A stretch of DNA of 64,000 nucleotides, taken from contig CAZICZ010000009.1 of NCBI GenBank assembly GCA_964538025.1, positions 1 through 64,000 on the forward strand. The letters run 5' to 3'. The position numbers and the translations under genes are program-made. Under the pieces are notes generated by a model. It had not been told where the DNA came from. It saw nothing but the letters and a program-made list of their open reading frames with translations, and did no database searches. Of this stretch, positions 8,193-16,357 are shown piece by piece; position 1 is the first letter of the stretch; every line of letters starts with the position of its first letter. The DNA comes from UBA5078 sp964538025. Its GTDB lineage: Bacteria; Pseudomonadota; Gammaproteobacteria; Pseudomonadales; Pseudohongiellaceae.

Positions 8193-9569
8193 TCAAGGCT
8201 CCTGGTGTGAGTACACACTGCGATCGAACTGCACGCCCCCCAGCGTGACCTGATGAATGCGGCGGGTGTTGCGGATATCGTCTAGCGGACTGGCCTCCAG
8301 AATCAAAAAGTCGGCAACCTTGCCCGGCGCAAGCGTGCCGGTGTCTGTCAGTCCCAGATGTGCGGCCGCCAGCCCGGTGCCGGCGCTGATCGCCTGCAGG
8401 GGCGTCATGCCCAAGCGGACATAAATCTCCAGCTCGCGGTGACCTGCGTAACCAAAGAAGTGATCGCGCACGGCGCCTGCGTCCGTGCCCAGCACGATGT
8501 CGACACCGGCGGCCAGCAGGCGGGCCATGCCCTGCTGCAGGTCCTGCTCATACGAGGGCCCGGGGCCCGCGGGCGGCCGCGTGTCGAAAGCCTCACCAAG
8601 GCGACGCACGACGGGCGCGGGCAGCGTGTCGGTCAGAAAACGATCGTCCGCGATGCGCTCCCAGCGCAGCTCCGCGAGGCCAAGATTGGGGACCAGAAAG
8701 ATGTCGCGCTCGGCCATGTCCCGGGCCATGGAGGCGTCCAGCGTGGGGCCGATGCGGCCGTGGAGAAAACCGCTGACCCCGGCTCCGATCAGCCCGGGCA
8801 TATCTTCCGCGGCCTGCTGGTGTACGAGTACCGGCAAGCCGTGCAGACGAGCCTCCTCGATAAGGGGGCGGTACACGGCCTCGGAGAGTTTTTCCTGCTG
8901 ACCGCCGCGGTCATCCACCCAGATCTTGACGTAGGCATTGCCCTTGGCGGCGATCTCTCGCACCGCCGCGCGCCCCTCCTCGGCGCTGCCGGCACCGTGC
9001 AGGATGCGCACGCCCAATCGCTGCTCAACCGCCAGTACCTGGGTCAGAAACGCGGCGTTGGGGCCTTGCCCGGGGGGCGCCATGCCGGCGGCCACCAGCA
9101 GCCGGGCGCCGTGATACTCCCCGGCCTGCCGCGCCGCCTCGATCTCGCGCGCCAGCTCGATGGGGTCACTGCCCGCCGAGAACACGGTGCTGAAGCCATA
9201 CCAGGCATAACGCTGGAGGTTCTCGACGATATTCTGGCGGGTGTAATTGTCCGCGCCCCAGGAGGTGTAGGCTTCGTAGCCAATGTGGGCATGGGCATCA
9301 ATCAGGGCGGGCATCACGGTGCGGCCCTGCAGGTCTACCGTCTGGCTGCCGGCGGGAATCTGTGTTGCTGCCCGTGGCCCAAGGGCGTCGATGAGCCCAT
9401 TGCGGACCACCATCAGGCCGTCCTCCACCACGCTGCCATCACCAATAATGAACCGTGCGTTCTCGTACACCACGGATACCGTTTGCGGCTGCCCGTGGGC
9501 GGTGCCGCCGACAAGTCCAAAAAATACCGACAGCGCCAGTGCCGTGGCAGGAGTGAAGTGACGCATCAT
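8193..9569 (-). CDS. Secreted metal-dependent amidohydrolase
   Basis: 458 residues. Amidohydrolases of this type hydrolyse amide bonds in dipeptides, acylated amino acids or cyclic amides with one or two metals. The signal peptide runs MMRHFTPATALALS to AHGQ. The catalytic set is present: HAH at 93-95 (family HxH), Lys in YVKIWVDD, His in PVLVHQQ, His in FLHGRIG, and Asp in IVLGTDAG. The end VTLGGVQF is the usual composite-domain strand. I chose the ATG at 9569 because GGAGAG sits six bases upstream; the longer frame lacks this. It is the last gene of a leftward operon behind an MBL hydrolase (19 bases away) and an NhaC antiporter. Substrate unknown. Confidence 0.88.
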   Translation of the reverse strand: MMRHFTPATALALSVFFGLVGGTAHGQPQTVSVVYENARFIIGDGSVVEDGLMVVRNGLIDALGPRAATQIPAGSQTVDLQGRTVMPALIDAHAHIGYEAYTSWGADNYTRQNIVENLQRYAWYGFSTVFSAGSDPIELAREIEAARQAGEYHGARLLVAAGMAPPGQGPNAAFLTQVLAVEQRLGVRILHGAGSAEEGRAAVREIAAKGNAYVKIWVDDRGGQQEKLSEAVYRPLIEEARLHGLPVLVHQQAAEDMPGLIGAGVSGFLHGRIGPTLDASMARDMAERDIFLVPNLGLAELRWERIADDRFLTDTLPAPVVRRLGEAFDTRPPAGPGPSYEQDLQQGMARLLAAGVDIVLGTDAGAVRDHFFGYAGHRELEIYVRLGMTPLQAISAGTGLAAAHLGLTDTGTLAPGKVADFLILEASPLDDIRNTRRIHQVTLGGVQFDRSVYSHQEP

Positions 9570-9588
9570 CGTGAACTCTCCGCGAGAT

Positions 9589-10509
9589 TTACTGAGCCTG
9601 TAATTCTTCATAGACAATCGGGATCAGATCATTCTGGTTCCAGCTCGCCTCGCCGCCCCAGCGCGCATCAAGATCGGCGGTGGGGGCAGCGGCGAGCACT
9701 TCGTCCAGACTCATGCCCTGCGCGATCAGCGCGGCCACGCGGTCGCGCACCGTCACCATCATCGCGTACACCTCCTCCATGCCGGCCTTGTCGCTCAGGC
9801 CAAAGCCGTGACCGGGAATCACCTTGGTGTTGGGTCCGGCAATCTCGATGGCGAGCGCCATCGCCTCGATCATGCCGAGAAAACTGCCGCCGTTGTAGTG
9901 GTCGATAATCGGGTAAAAATTGGTGCGGAACACATCGCCCAGATGCAGCACATCGGAACGGGTGAAGTGCACAAAACTGTCGCCGTCGGTGTGCGCGGGC
10001 GGGGCCAGAAAGACGCGCACCTCCTCCTCGTTTAGATGAAAACTGATGGCCTTGGAATAGGTGATCACCGGGAGCGCCTGGGCGGGCGGCTGAGGGTAAA
10101 AGATCCCGCCGCGGCGGGGAATGCGCAGCTCCTTGAGCATCTTCAGGCGCACGCTGTCGTGGGCCAGAATCACGACACCAAATTCGGCCAGGGCATTGTT
10201 GCCGCCGATGTGATCGGGGTGCACATGCGTATTGACGGCGAAGCGGATAGGCGCGGATGACAATTGGGCAACAGTGCCTCGCAGCGCTTCGGAGTCACGA
10301 TCCCAGCGATCATCGATCAGCAACACGCCTTCCGGCCCGTAAAACACGCCGATATTGCCGCCACCATCGGGGGCCTGCAGCATGGCGAGCGAGTCGTTGA
10401 TGGGAATGATGGTAAAGGCGTCCTGCGCCCAGAGAGGCGTCTGAAAAAAACCCGTCAGCGCCATGCCCGCCAGAAGCGCCACCTGGCGCCATCGTCCTGT
10501 GCATCGCAT
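9589..10509 (-). CDS. Periplasmic metallo-beta-lactamase-fold hydrolase
   Basis: 306 residues with a signal peptide ending at LWAQ (29). The MBL zinc site is complete: THVHPDH (His95, His97, Asp99, His100), AHTDGDSF, the bridging Asp in LHLGDVF, and PGHG. In sequence it resembles class B3/SoxH-like hydrolases, but the resemblance is generic and should not be read as antibiotic resistance. GGGGGAG precedes the start by six bases. It sits between an NhaC carrier and an amidohydrolase, so a joint role in degrading an imported or periplasmic amide or ester is likely. Confidence 0.88.
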   Translation of the reverse strand: MRCTGRWRQVALLAGMALTGFFQTPLWAQDAFTIIPINDSLAMLQAPDGGGNIGVFYGPEGVLLIDDRWDRDSEALRGTVAQLSSAPIRFAVNTHVHPDHIGGNNALAEFGVVILAHDSVRLKMLKELRIPRRGGIFYPQPPAQALPVITYSKAISFHLNEEEVRVFLAPPAHTDGDSFVHFTRSDVLHLGDVFRTNFYPIIDHYNGGSFLGMIEAMALAIEIAGPNTKVIPGHGFGLSDKAGMEEVYAMMVTVRDRVAALIAQGMSLDEVLAAAPTADLDARWGGEASWNQNDLIPIVYEELQAQ

Positions 10510-10577
10510 TGTTTGCTCCCCCTGCGTTTTTGTTGTGATGGGTGAAGGTGGTGCATGTCCTGCCCTGACCGGACGCG

Positions 10578-12086
10578 TTAGCCGCGCAAGCGCTTAAGCA
10601 TCAGCAGACCGCCGATCTGCACCGCAATCAGCACGGGCAGGGTCCACAGCGCCCCGGTAAATCCGGCCGCCAGAAAGCCGAGCATGCACAGCGCGCCGTT
10701 GGCAAGCGCGTAGGGCAGCTGTGTCTGGAAATGCTCGAAGGCGTCGCATCCCGCGCCGGTGGACGACAGAATGGTGGTTTCGGATATCGGCGAACAGTGG
10801 TCCCCGAACAGGCCGCCGGAAAGCACGGCGCCAATGCACACATAAAGCGGGGCGTCGATGGCCACGGTGGCGGGCAGGGCCAGTGGCAGCATGATGGCGA
10901 AGGTGCCCCAGGAGGACCCGGTGGCAAATGAAATACAGCAGGACACGAGGAAGATCATGACCGGCAAAGCCCAAGGTGCTGCATTCTCGGCGGCCAGGGT
11001 GGCGACGTAGACATCCCCGCCCAGTGCCGCGGTCATATCCCCCATCGCCCAGGCCAGCAGGAGCATGACGGCTACCAGCATCATACGGCTCATGCCCTCG
11101 AGATAGCTCTGCACACTGACCATCACACGCTGGGCGCCGCTGAAGGCCATGAGCGCGATCAGCGCCACGGCGGCGCTTAAGTAGGCGGTAGAAAGTCCTG
11201 CCCGAAAATCGGCGCCGCTCACGCGCCCGAAGGGAAATCCCAGCGGCACCAAGGTCCAAAGCAACACCCCGAACAGCACGAGCAGGGGCAGCCAAATAAA
11301 CGAGGCGCGCGCCTTGCCCGCGGACAAACCGTTCTGCGGTTCAGTTGGCGTATCGGCACGGCTCGCTGCCTCCTCGGCAGTGAGCCCCTGTTCGGCGGCA
11401 CGGCGCTCGCTGCGCGCCATGGGGCCGAATTCGACCCCCAGCACAGCGAGCAAGGGTACGGCGATGAGCGAGAGCCAGGCATAGAACTGGAACGGCAGCG
11501 CGGCAATGAGCGCCTGAAAATCGGACTGCTCGATGCCCAGCGTGGAGAACTGCTGTTCCAAAAGACTCATGATGTAGACCCCCCAGCCAATGAAGGGCAC
11601 CAGGATGGCGACCGGGGACGCGGTGGAATCCACGATATAGGCCAGCTTGGCACGCGAGACGCGCAGGTGATCAGCCATCGGGCGGAAGGTAGGGCCGACG
11701 ATGAGAGGCGTGCCGAGGTCGGAAAAGAAAATCACAATGCCACCGATCCATGCGGACACCTGCAAACGGGCCCGAGTAGTGATGACATGGGTCACCTTGG
11801 CGGCAAAGGCAGCACCGCCGCCGGAGCGCTCCATCAAGGCCACGAATCCGCCGATGAAACCCAGCAGCACGAGCACGCCCGCGTTGTAACTGTCAGTGAC
11901 TTGCGGGACGAGGTAGTCACGCACCATGAGGCTCATGCCCCCCAACAGCGCCGGCCCCTCGATCATCAGCACGCCGGCAAAAAGGCCCACGAAAAGACCA
12001 AAGATGACATTGCGCAGACTGATGGAAATAACCAGAGCAAGCAGAACGGGAACAAGGCTGACAACACTGGGATCGGCGGCTGACAT
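10578..12086 (-). CDS. NhaC-family Na+/H+ antiporter-like carrier
   Basis: 502 residues with about a dozen hydrophobic segments. It would exchange Na+ for H+ or carry an organic anion with Na+. Family features include the early repeat (VLVLLGFIGGFVALMERSGG), FFSDLGTPLIVGPTFRP, DSTASPVAILVPFIGWG and the second-half GDHCSPISETTILSSTG, the NhaC-type metal/ion signature. It is 68 bases upstream of the MBL gene and 107 downstream of the unknown gene, all leftward. Carriers of this group placed next to amidohydrolases may move substrates or products rather than only sodium. Confidence 0.85.
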   Translation of the reverse strand: MSAADPSVVSLVPVLLALVISISLRNVIFGLFVGLFAGVLMIEGPALLGGMSLMVRDYLVPQVTDSYNAGVLVLLGFIGGFVALMERSGGGAAFAAKVTHVITTRARLQVSAWIGGIVIFFSDLGTPLIVGPTFRPMADHLRVSRAKLAYIVDSTASPVAILVPFIGWGVYIMSLLEQQFSTLGIEQSDFQALIAALPFQFYAWLSLIAVPLLAVLGVEFGPMARSERRAAEQGLTAEEAASRADTPTEPQNGLSAGKARASFIWLPLLVLFGVLLWTLVPLGFPFGRVSGADFRAGLSTAYLSAAVALIALMAFSGAQRVMVSVQSYLEGMSRMMLVAVMLLLAWAMGDMTAALGGDVYVATLAAENAAPWALPVMIFLVSCCISFATGSSWGTFAIMLPLALPATVAIDAPLYVCIGAVLSGGLFGDHCSPISETTILSSTGAGCDAFEHFQTQLPYALANGALCMLGFLAAGFTGALWTLPVLIAVQIGGLLMLKRLRG

Positions 12087-12193
12087 GAGCTATCCACGGC
12101 ATGAGGGGAACGAACCCGCATCATACCCGGCGCCCACGCAGGCGGCGACAAAAACGTTATGGCACCGCACCGCGTGCCCCTGCCCTGCAACAC

Positions 12194-13375
12194 TCACTCG
12201 CCGGGCGTGAGCACCGCCGCATGCTGCAGCACCATCGCATCGCGGGATCGATTGCGCTCGGAGCGGGTAAGGTCACCCACCGCCGGACCGCCCTGATTGT
12301 AGATGCCTCCGCGTAGCGCGAAGAGCAGATAATCCAGCGGCTGGGATTTATCCTCTTTTTTCGAGGTCAGCAAGGCGATGGCCTTGTCGATACTGACCTC
12401 CCGATTGACTTCGTTGGGGTAGGACAGGATGTCGGCCACCACGGTTTCCAGAATGTTCAGGTTGTCCAGAATCAAGGCGGCGTCATGTGAGAGTGAATAG
12501 AGGTCCGGCACAATCGCAGGCGCCATAGGCAATTCATTCGGGGCGGGGAACATGCTCATCCCCCCCTCGGTGCCGATCTTGTTCCAGAAGCGCTCCATGG
12601 CGGTGTCCATGCTTCTGGCGAATTGCGCTTCTTGCTGGCTCAGCATGACGGCCTCCAGCGCGGCCAGTTGCAGCCATTGCTGCGTCCATAAAAAGCCGCT
12701 GAGGCGAGGAAAGGCGGTCTTGAATGCTGCCGCGTGAGGATGCTGCACAAGATAGCGGCTGGGCGTGGGATAAGGCGACACGGAGTGGGCATCGTCGCTC
12801 AAGTATTGGGCTACGGCGGCCTCGACTGCGGCGGTTTTGTCCGTGACGCTGTCGTCCACGAAAATTTCAAACAGACCGTTCTCAAAATCACGCCCCCGCC
12901 GCAGGATGCTCGCCAGTCGCGGACTGATCACGGCGTTGTCTGCATAGGCGCTGGCCACGGCTGCGTCATCGTGTTTTGCCCGCATCACGGCGATCAGGGC
13001 AATGCGTGATTCGATTTCTTTCTCAGGATAGGGGCTGTAGGCCAATCCCAGCACATGCCCGCTGTAATTCATCATGCCACTGGCCATCATTTCACTCATG
13101 GTCATGCGCTTGACGGTGTTCAGATGCGTGTGCAGGGCTTCCCGTTCGCCTGCATAGGCAGGGTCGGCATTGATAGTGGCAATGTCTTCAAACATCTGGG
13201 CCTGTGTCATGTCGAAGGCGTTAAACAAATCAGCCAGAACGGGATAGGCCGCGCGCGTGGTGGCGCTCGTCTGCGCCAGGGCCATCTGGGAAAAAACGCT
13301 CAGCAGGAGCGCGCACCCGACCATCGTCACGCGCGTTTTGGCGGCATGTCTCCAGGCGTTGTGCAGTCTTCTCAT
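12194..13375 (-). CDS. Secreted protein of unknown function, first gene of the NhaC/MBL/amidohydrolase operon
   Basis: 393 residues with a signal peptide (MRRLHNAWRHAAKTR, hydrophobic core, ALAQ). The mature part looks largely helical and has no motif I recognise. Recurrent Met-rich stretches (MTMSEMMASGMMNYSGHVLG) and paired His/Asp are visible but prove nothing. AGGAGA lies upstream of the ATG. The gene is first in a leftward series that continues with an antiporter and two hydrolases, so it may bind or process the same substrate. A possible Anr-like site lies 117 bases upstream of the start. Confidence 0.6.
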   Translation of the reverse strand: MRRLHNAWRHAAKTRVTMVGCALLLSVFSQMALAQTSATTRAAYPVLADLFNAFDMTQAQMFEDIATINADPAYAGEREALHTHLNTVKRMTMSEMMASGMMNYSGHVLGLAYSPYPEKEIESRIALIAVMRAKHDDAAVASAYADNAVISPRLASILRRGRDFENGLFEIFVDDSVTDKTAAVEAAVAQYLSDDAHSVSPYPTPSRYLVQHPHAAAFKTAFPRLSGFLWTQQWLQLAALEAVMLSQQEAQFARSMDTAMERFWNKIGTEGGMSMFPAPNELPMAPAIVPDLYSLSHDAALILDNLNILETVVADILSYPNEVNREVSIDKAIALLTSKKEDKSQPLDYLLFALRGGIYNQGGPAVGDLTRSERNRSRDAMVLQHAAVLTPGE

Positions 13376-13485
13376 GGCTTTTTCTCCTGTTGTGCGGTTG
13401 CAGCGTTCTCAGCTTCTCTTTTTACACCAGCGAGTGAGTGGCGTGAAACGGCAGCGCGCAAACGAAACAAAAACTTGAAAACATC

Positions 13486-13499
13486 TTGATCTCTGTCAA
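13486..13499 (-). promoter_or_regulatory. Possible FNR/Anr-like site (one mismatch)
   Basis: TTGATCTCTGTCAA matches TTGAT-N4-ATCAA at nine of the ten defined positions. It lies about 117 bases upstream of the operon start at 13375. No good -10 hexamer sits at the expected class II distance, so support is weaker than for the site at 15975. Confidence 0.35.
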
Positions 13500-13540
13500 G
13501 CGCCAGCGACCCAGCGCTTACATGACCTTCATTCAAAAAC

Positions 13541-13576
13541 AAAAGCCCCGGATCAGACACCTGATGCGGGGCTTTT
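13541..13576 (-). terminator. Intrinsic terminator of the monooxygenase operon
   Basis: AAAAGCCCCG and CGGGGCTTTT form a long GC-rich stem around a loop. On the reverse strand it continues into a T-rich tail. It lies 22 bases beyond the stop of the gene ending at 13598. It could also act weakly on the other strand. Confidence 0.85.
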
Positions 13577-13597
13577 GCGGCGACCTGCGTAAAGGGC

Positions 13598-14530
13598 TTA
13601 GTTGCTGACCTTCACCGGGACGTAGGCATTGGACCAGCAGCACTGATTGTCAAACTGGCTGTCTGGCGCCATGAAGTTGTCAACGCGCAGACGGATGACA
13701 TAGTCGCCGGGCTCATTGAAGGTGACGGTGGTGGACGTTTCGGTCCAGTCGCCGCTGCCGCTCATGGCCTGTTTGTCAGTTTCTCCGCGAGTGCGGCCAT
13801 CGACTTTGGGATTGTCAAAATCAGGCATCGCACCGACGGGGCCCTGATGCAGGATCCACTCTGTGCCCAGCGGGAAGTACTGCATGGTCACATCGTAGCC
13901 GCGACGATCACCGCGGTCCTGCGCATAGGCCATCAGCTTCACAGGGACGCCCACTTTCGCTTTCACTTCGTCGGCGTAGATGCCTTCACGGCTGGTGGAC
14001 TCTGCGCCATCTTTCTTGAAGCGGATGGCGGGGTTCAGAGATCCCATCGCTGCCGGGTCGTTGCTCATCTCATACGCTGGCGATACTGCACGGCCAGGGA
14101 CGGAGTAGGAGTGACCTGCGTGGTTCAGTGTCCACACTACTTCTTTGTCTGCTTCCTCGGGAGGCAGGGTCACGGCGAAGGTGCCGCGTTCCTGCACACC
14201 GACGAACCCACCGCGGCTGTACACAGGGAAGTGTGTTGGCTGCACGCCGTCATACTTCGCCGGCTCAATGTGGTTGTTCGGGCCCAGAGGGATGTCCACG
14301 ACTTCCTCACGATTTCGGTTTACGAACCCGAAGATCATGGTCACAGAGCCATCCTTGTTCTTGATCCAGCCGTTGAACATCGGGCCGACGACGTCCCCTG
14401 ACGCCTTGGGCGCTGACAACTGATACTGACGCAGATGCTCGGGGAGCTGGGCGTAGAGGGGAGAGGCGAAGCTCATCCCGACGACTGCAGCGGCCATCAT
14501 GCATCCCGTAACTCGTTTGAAATTACTCAT
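13598..14530 (-). CDS. Secreted partner protein of the copper monooxygenase, function unknown
   Basis: 310 residues with a signal peptide (MSNFKRVTGCMMAAA to LYAQ). The mature part is beta-rich with Ig-like stretches (GSVTMIFGFVNRNREEVVDI, GDYVIRLRVDNF) and ends with an adjacent Cys pair in NQCCWSNAYVPVKV. I know no catalytic motif for it. Its ATG overlaps the stop of the upstream monooxygenase gene in an ATGA, so the two are translationally coupled. A role as assembly factor, substrate-presenting subunit or electron-transfer partner is inferred from that coupling only. Confidence 0.7.
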   Translation of the reverse strand: MSNFKRVTGCMMAAAVVGMSFASPLYAQLPEHLRQYQLSAPKASGDVVGPMFNGWIKNKDGSVTMIFGFVNRNREEVVDIPLGPNNHIEPAKYDGVQPTHFPVYSRGGFVGVQERGTFAVTLPPEEADKEVVWTLNHAGHSYSVPGRAVSPAYEMSNDPAAMGSLNPAIRFKKDGAESTSREGIYADEVKAKVGVPVKLMAYAQDRGDRRGYDVTMQYFPLGTEWILHQGPVGAMPDFDNPKVDGRTRGETDKQAMSGSGDWTETSTTVTFNEPGDYVIRLRVDNFMAPDSQFDNQCCWSNAYVPVKVSN

Positions 14531-15861
14531 CGCTCACCTCCAGCAGAGACCATTGTGCGTTTATCACGTGCTTCACGTTCGGCCAGCATCTTCTGGTAAC
14601 CCTCTTCGTCGAGGTGAGTTACCGCGATCCAGGCGTGGGACATTTCATCGGTTGTTCGCTGACCAGCCCCTACCCACTGATCCGGATCGGGGTTGCGGGG
14701 GTTGTTCTCGGTATTGTCATACCAGGAGGTCAGGATGATCGTCGCACCTGTCGGGATCAGAGGCTGGAAGCCGTCCTCGTAGGTGTGGCTGTGGTTCCAG
14801 CCTGCGTTCCAGTTGGACGCCTGACTGAGCGTTTCACGCTTGCCGGTTGCCGGGTAGAACACTTCCATGGACATCGCGACACCGCGCAGGTGGAGGTGTG
14901 GCTGCCAGCTGTCGATGCGCACCGGGTGATCGAAGGAATGGAAGCCTTGGGTCATCAGTGTGCCGTGCGGAGGAATCAGGTAGTCGCCGCCGCCTTCCAG
15001 GTTGTACAGACGCAGGTCCTGACGGTAGGCAGTCTTCTCATCGAAGTTGTCTTCCTCGTCGTAGTACCAGATACCAACCGTTACCTGATCATCAGCCACG
15101 GCTTTGCCATCGGGGTAGTAGTGAATGCTCCAGCCCACTTTGGAATTGGCCGGTGCAGTGCGGCAGGCGCCTTCGGGAGTCTTTTCACCGAGTTTGCCGT
15201 AGGCGTACTCAGACAGACGGCCGTAGGTCACCCAGTTGCCGTTCTCGTCCTGTACCAGGAAGTGAGAGTTGGCGTGGTGTGTCGAGCCATGGGCAGCTGC
15301 AGAGGGCAGGGTTTCTACTGCCTTGATGCAGCGTGTTTCGGTAATTCCGGTATCCACTTCCGGCTCCCACCAAAGGTCCTGACCGTTCGCGGGAACATCC
15401 CACGGGGTGGACTTGATCAGGTGATCGGGCGGGCCTAATTCAGCGGCGAGACGCCATTCGCCCACTGCCGGGTATTCTTTCGGGGCTGGCAGGTCTTCCG
15501 GGTTGCCCAGAGGCGAACCGGCATTGACCCAATCCACGATGGTCTTGATATCCGCATCGGAGAGACGCCAGTCATTCTTCAGCTCCTGTACGCCGACATC
15601 GCGGTCGTACTGATAAGGAGGCATCTCGCGCTGGGCAACCTTCATCTGAATCAGCGGTGCCCAAGGACGTACTTCTTCATAGGAGGTCAAAGACATGGGG
15701 CCAATCTGTCCGGGCTGATGGCAGATCTGGCAGTTGTCCTGAATGATGCGAGACACTTCCTTGGCATACGTGGGGTGGCTTTCTGTTGTCTCATCTGCAT
15801 TAGCAAACGCGGGTACCATCGCCATTGCCGAGACCAGCCCTAATACTCTAGTTTTTTTCAT
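14527..15861 (-). CDS. Cytochrome c / copper type II (PHM-like) monooxygenase fusion
   Basis: 444 residues, exported (signal ends AFANA). Residues 32-115 are a class I cytochrome c: haem motif CQICH (Cys44, Cys47, His48) with a likely axial Met80 in REMPPY. Residues about 160-430 match the copper type II ascorbate-dependent monooxygenase fold (peptidylglycine hydroxylating / dopamine hydroxylase type). All six expected copper ligands are visible: His195-His196 (GSTHHANSH), His247 (WSIHYYP), His322 and His324 (QPHLHLRG), and Met407 (TTDEMSHAW). Such enzymes use O2 to hydroxylate C-H bonds; here the fused haem could deliver the electrons that ascorbate gives in animals. I used the second Met (15861), with GGAG six bases upstream. 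Substrate unknown. Confidence 0.8.
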   Translation of the reverse strand: MKKTRVLGLVSAMAMVPAFANADETTESHPTYAKEVSRIIQDNCQICHQPGQIGPMSLTSYEEVRPWAPLIQMKVAQREMPPYQYDRDVGVQELKNDWRLSDADIKTIVDWVNAGSPLGNPEDLPAPKEYPAVGEWRLAAELGPPDHLIKSTPWDVPANGQDLWWEPEVDTGITETRCIKAVETLPSAAAHGSTHHANSHFLVQDENGNWVTYGRLSEYAYGKLGEKTPEGACRTAPANSKVGWSIHYYPDGKAVADDQVTVGIWYYDEEDNFDEKTAYRQDLRLYNLEGGGDYLIPPHGTLMTQGFHSFDHPVRIDSWQPHLHLRGVAMSMEVFYPATGKRETLSQASNWNAGWNHSHTYEDGFQPLIPTGATIILTSWYDNTENNPRNPDPDQWVGAGQRTTDEMSHAWIAVTHLDEEGYQKMLAEREARDKRTMVSAGGER

Positions 15862-15947
15862 AATCATCTCCAGTTCGAAATTTGTAACCTAATGACGGCA
15901 CCACAGTGACGCGGCCTCGTTGGCCAAGTTGCATTTCTACGGAACAG

Positions 15948-15988
15948 AGTCTAAAGAGATGAGCACAAGCCACATTGATGTAAATCAA
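15948..15988 (-). promoter_or_regulatory. FNR/Anr box with -10 hexamer upstream of the monooxygenase operon
   Basis: TTGATGTAAATCAA at 15975-15988 is a perfect match to the FNR/Anr consensus TTGAT-N4-ATCAA. Reading leftward, TAGACT (15953-15948) is a fair -10 at the spacing expected of a class II site centred near -41.5. The ATG at 15861 would then have a leader of about 80 bases. It suggests activation when oxygen falls. Confidence 0.7.
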
Positions 15989-16266
15989 CAGAAAACGCGG
16001 GAACCGGGGTTTAATTGTGACAATGTTTTTCACAGAATTTCAGGCACTTTCAGCCGTTTCCTGTTAAATCCATGTCATATCCCTAAGGACAATCAAGATG
16101 ATTTCTGGCGAGGGGCTTGTACTGGATCTCACGTGACATTCCTGAACAATCGTCCCATTTTCTTTCGTCTTCCGGCAGCTTTGCCCGCTAAAAATCAGGC
16201 TATTGGAGACACAAAGGCAGGCAATGTTGCGGTAAAAATGACGTGCAGGGACACTTTTTCGGACCC

Positions 16267-16300
16267 AAAAAAAGAGGCCCCACATGAGGCCTCTTTTGTT
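16267..16300 (-). terminator. Intrinsic terminator of the TonB receptor gene
   Basis: On the reverse strand AAAAGAGGCC pairs with GGCCTCTTTT around an eight-base loop and runs into seven T. It lies about 57 bases past the receptor's stop at 16358. Confidence 0.85.
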
Positions 16301-16357
16301 TTTGCAGTCCCGATCTGCGGGTTTATCCGCAGATCAGGCGATCGTTACGCGACTGGA

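Larger units (their letters stand above)
15862..16357. other. Intergenic region: promoter of monooxygenase operon and terminator of TonB receptor
   Basis: About 496 bases without a supported gene. The left part carries the ribosome site and FNR-type promoter of the leftward monooxygenase operon. The right part carries the terminator of the TonB receptor at 16267-16300. I saw nothing else between about 15990 and 16266. Confidence 0.6.

Noticed and set aside
9589..10509. Calling the MBL-fold gene a beta-lactamase
   Set aside because: The zinc motif is shared by the whole superfamily and the context is amide or peptide breakdown.
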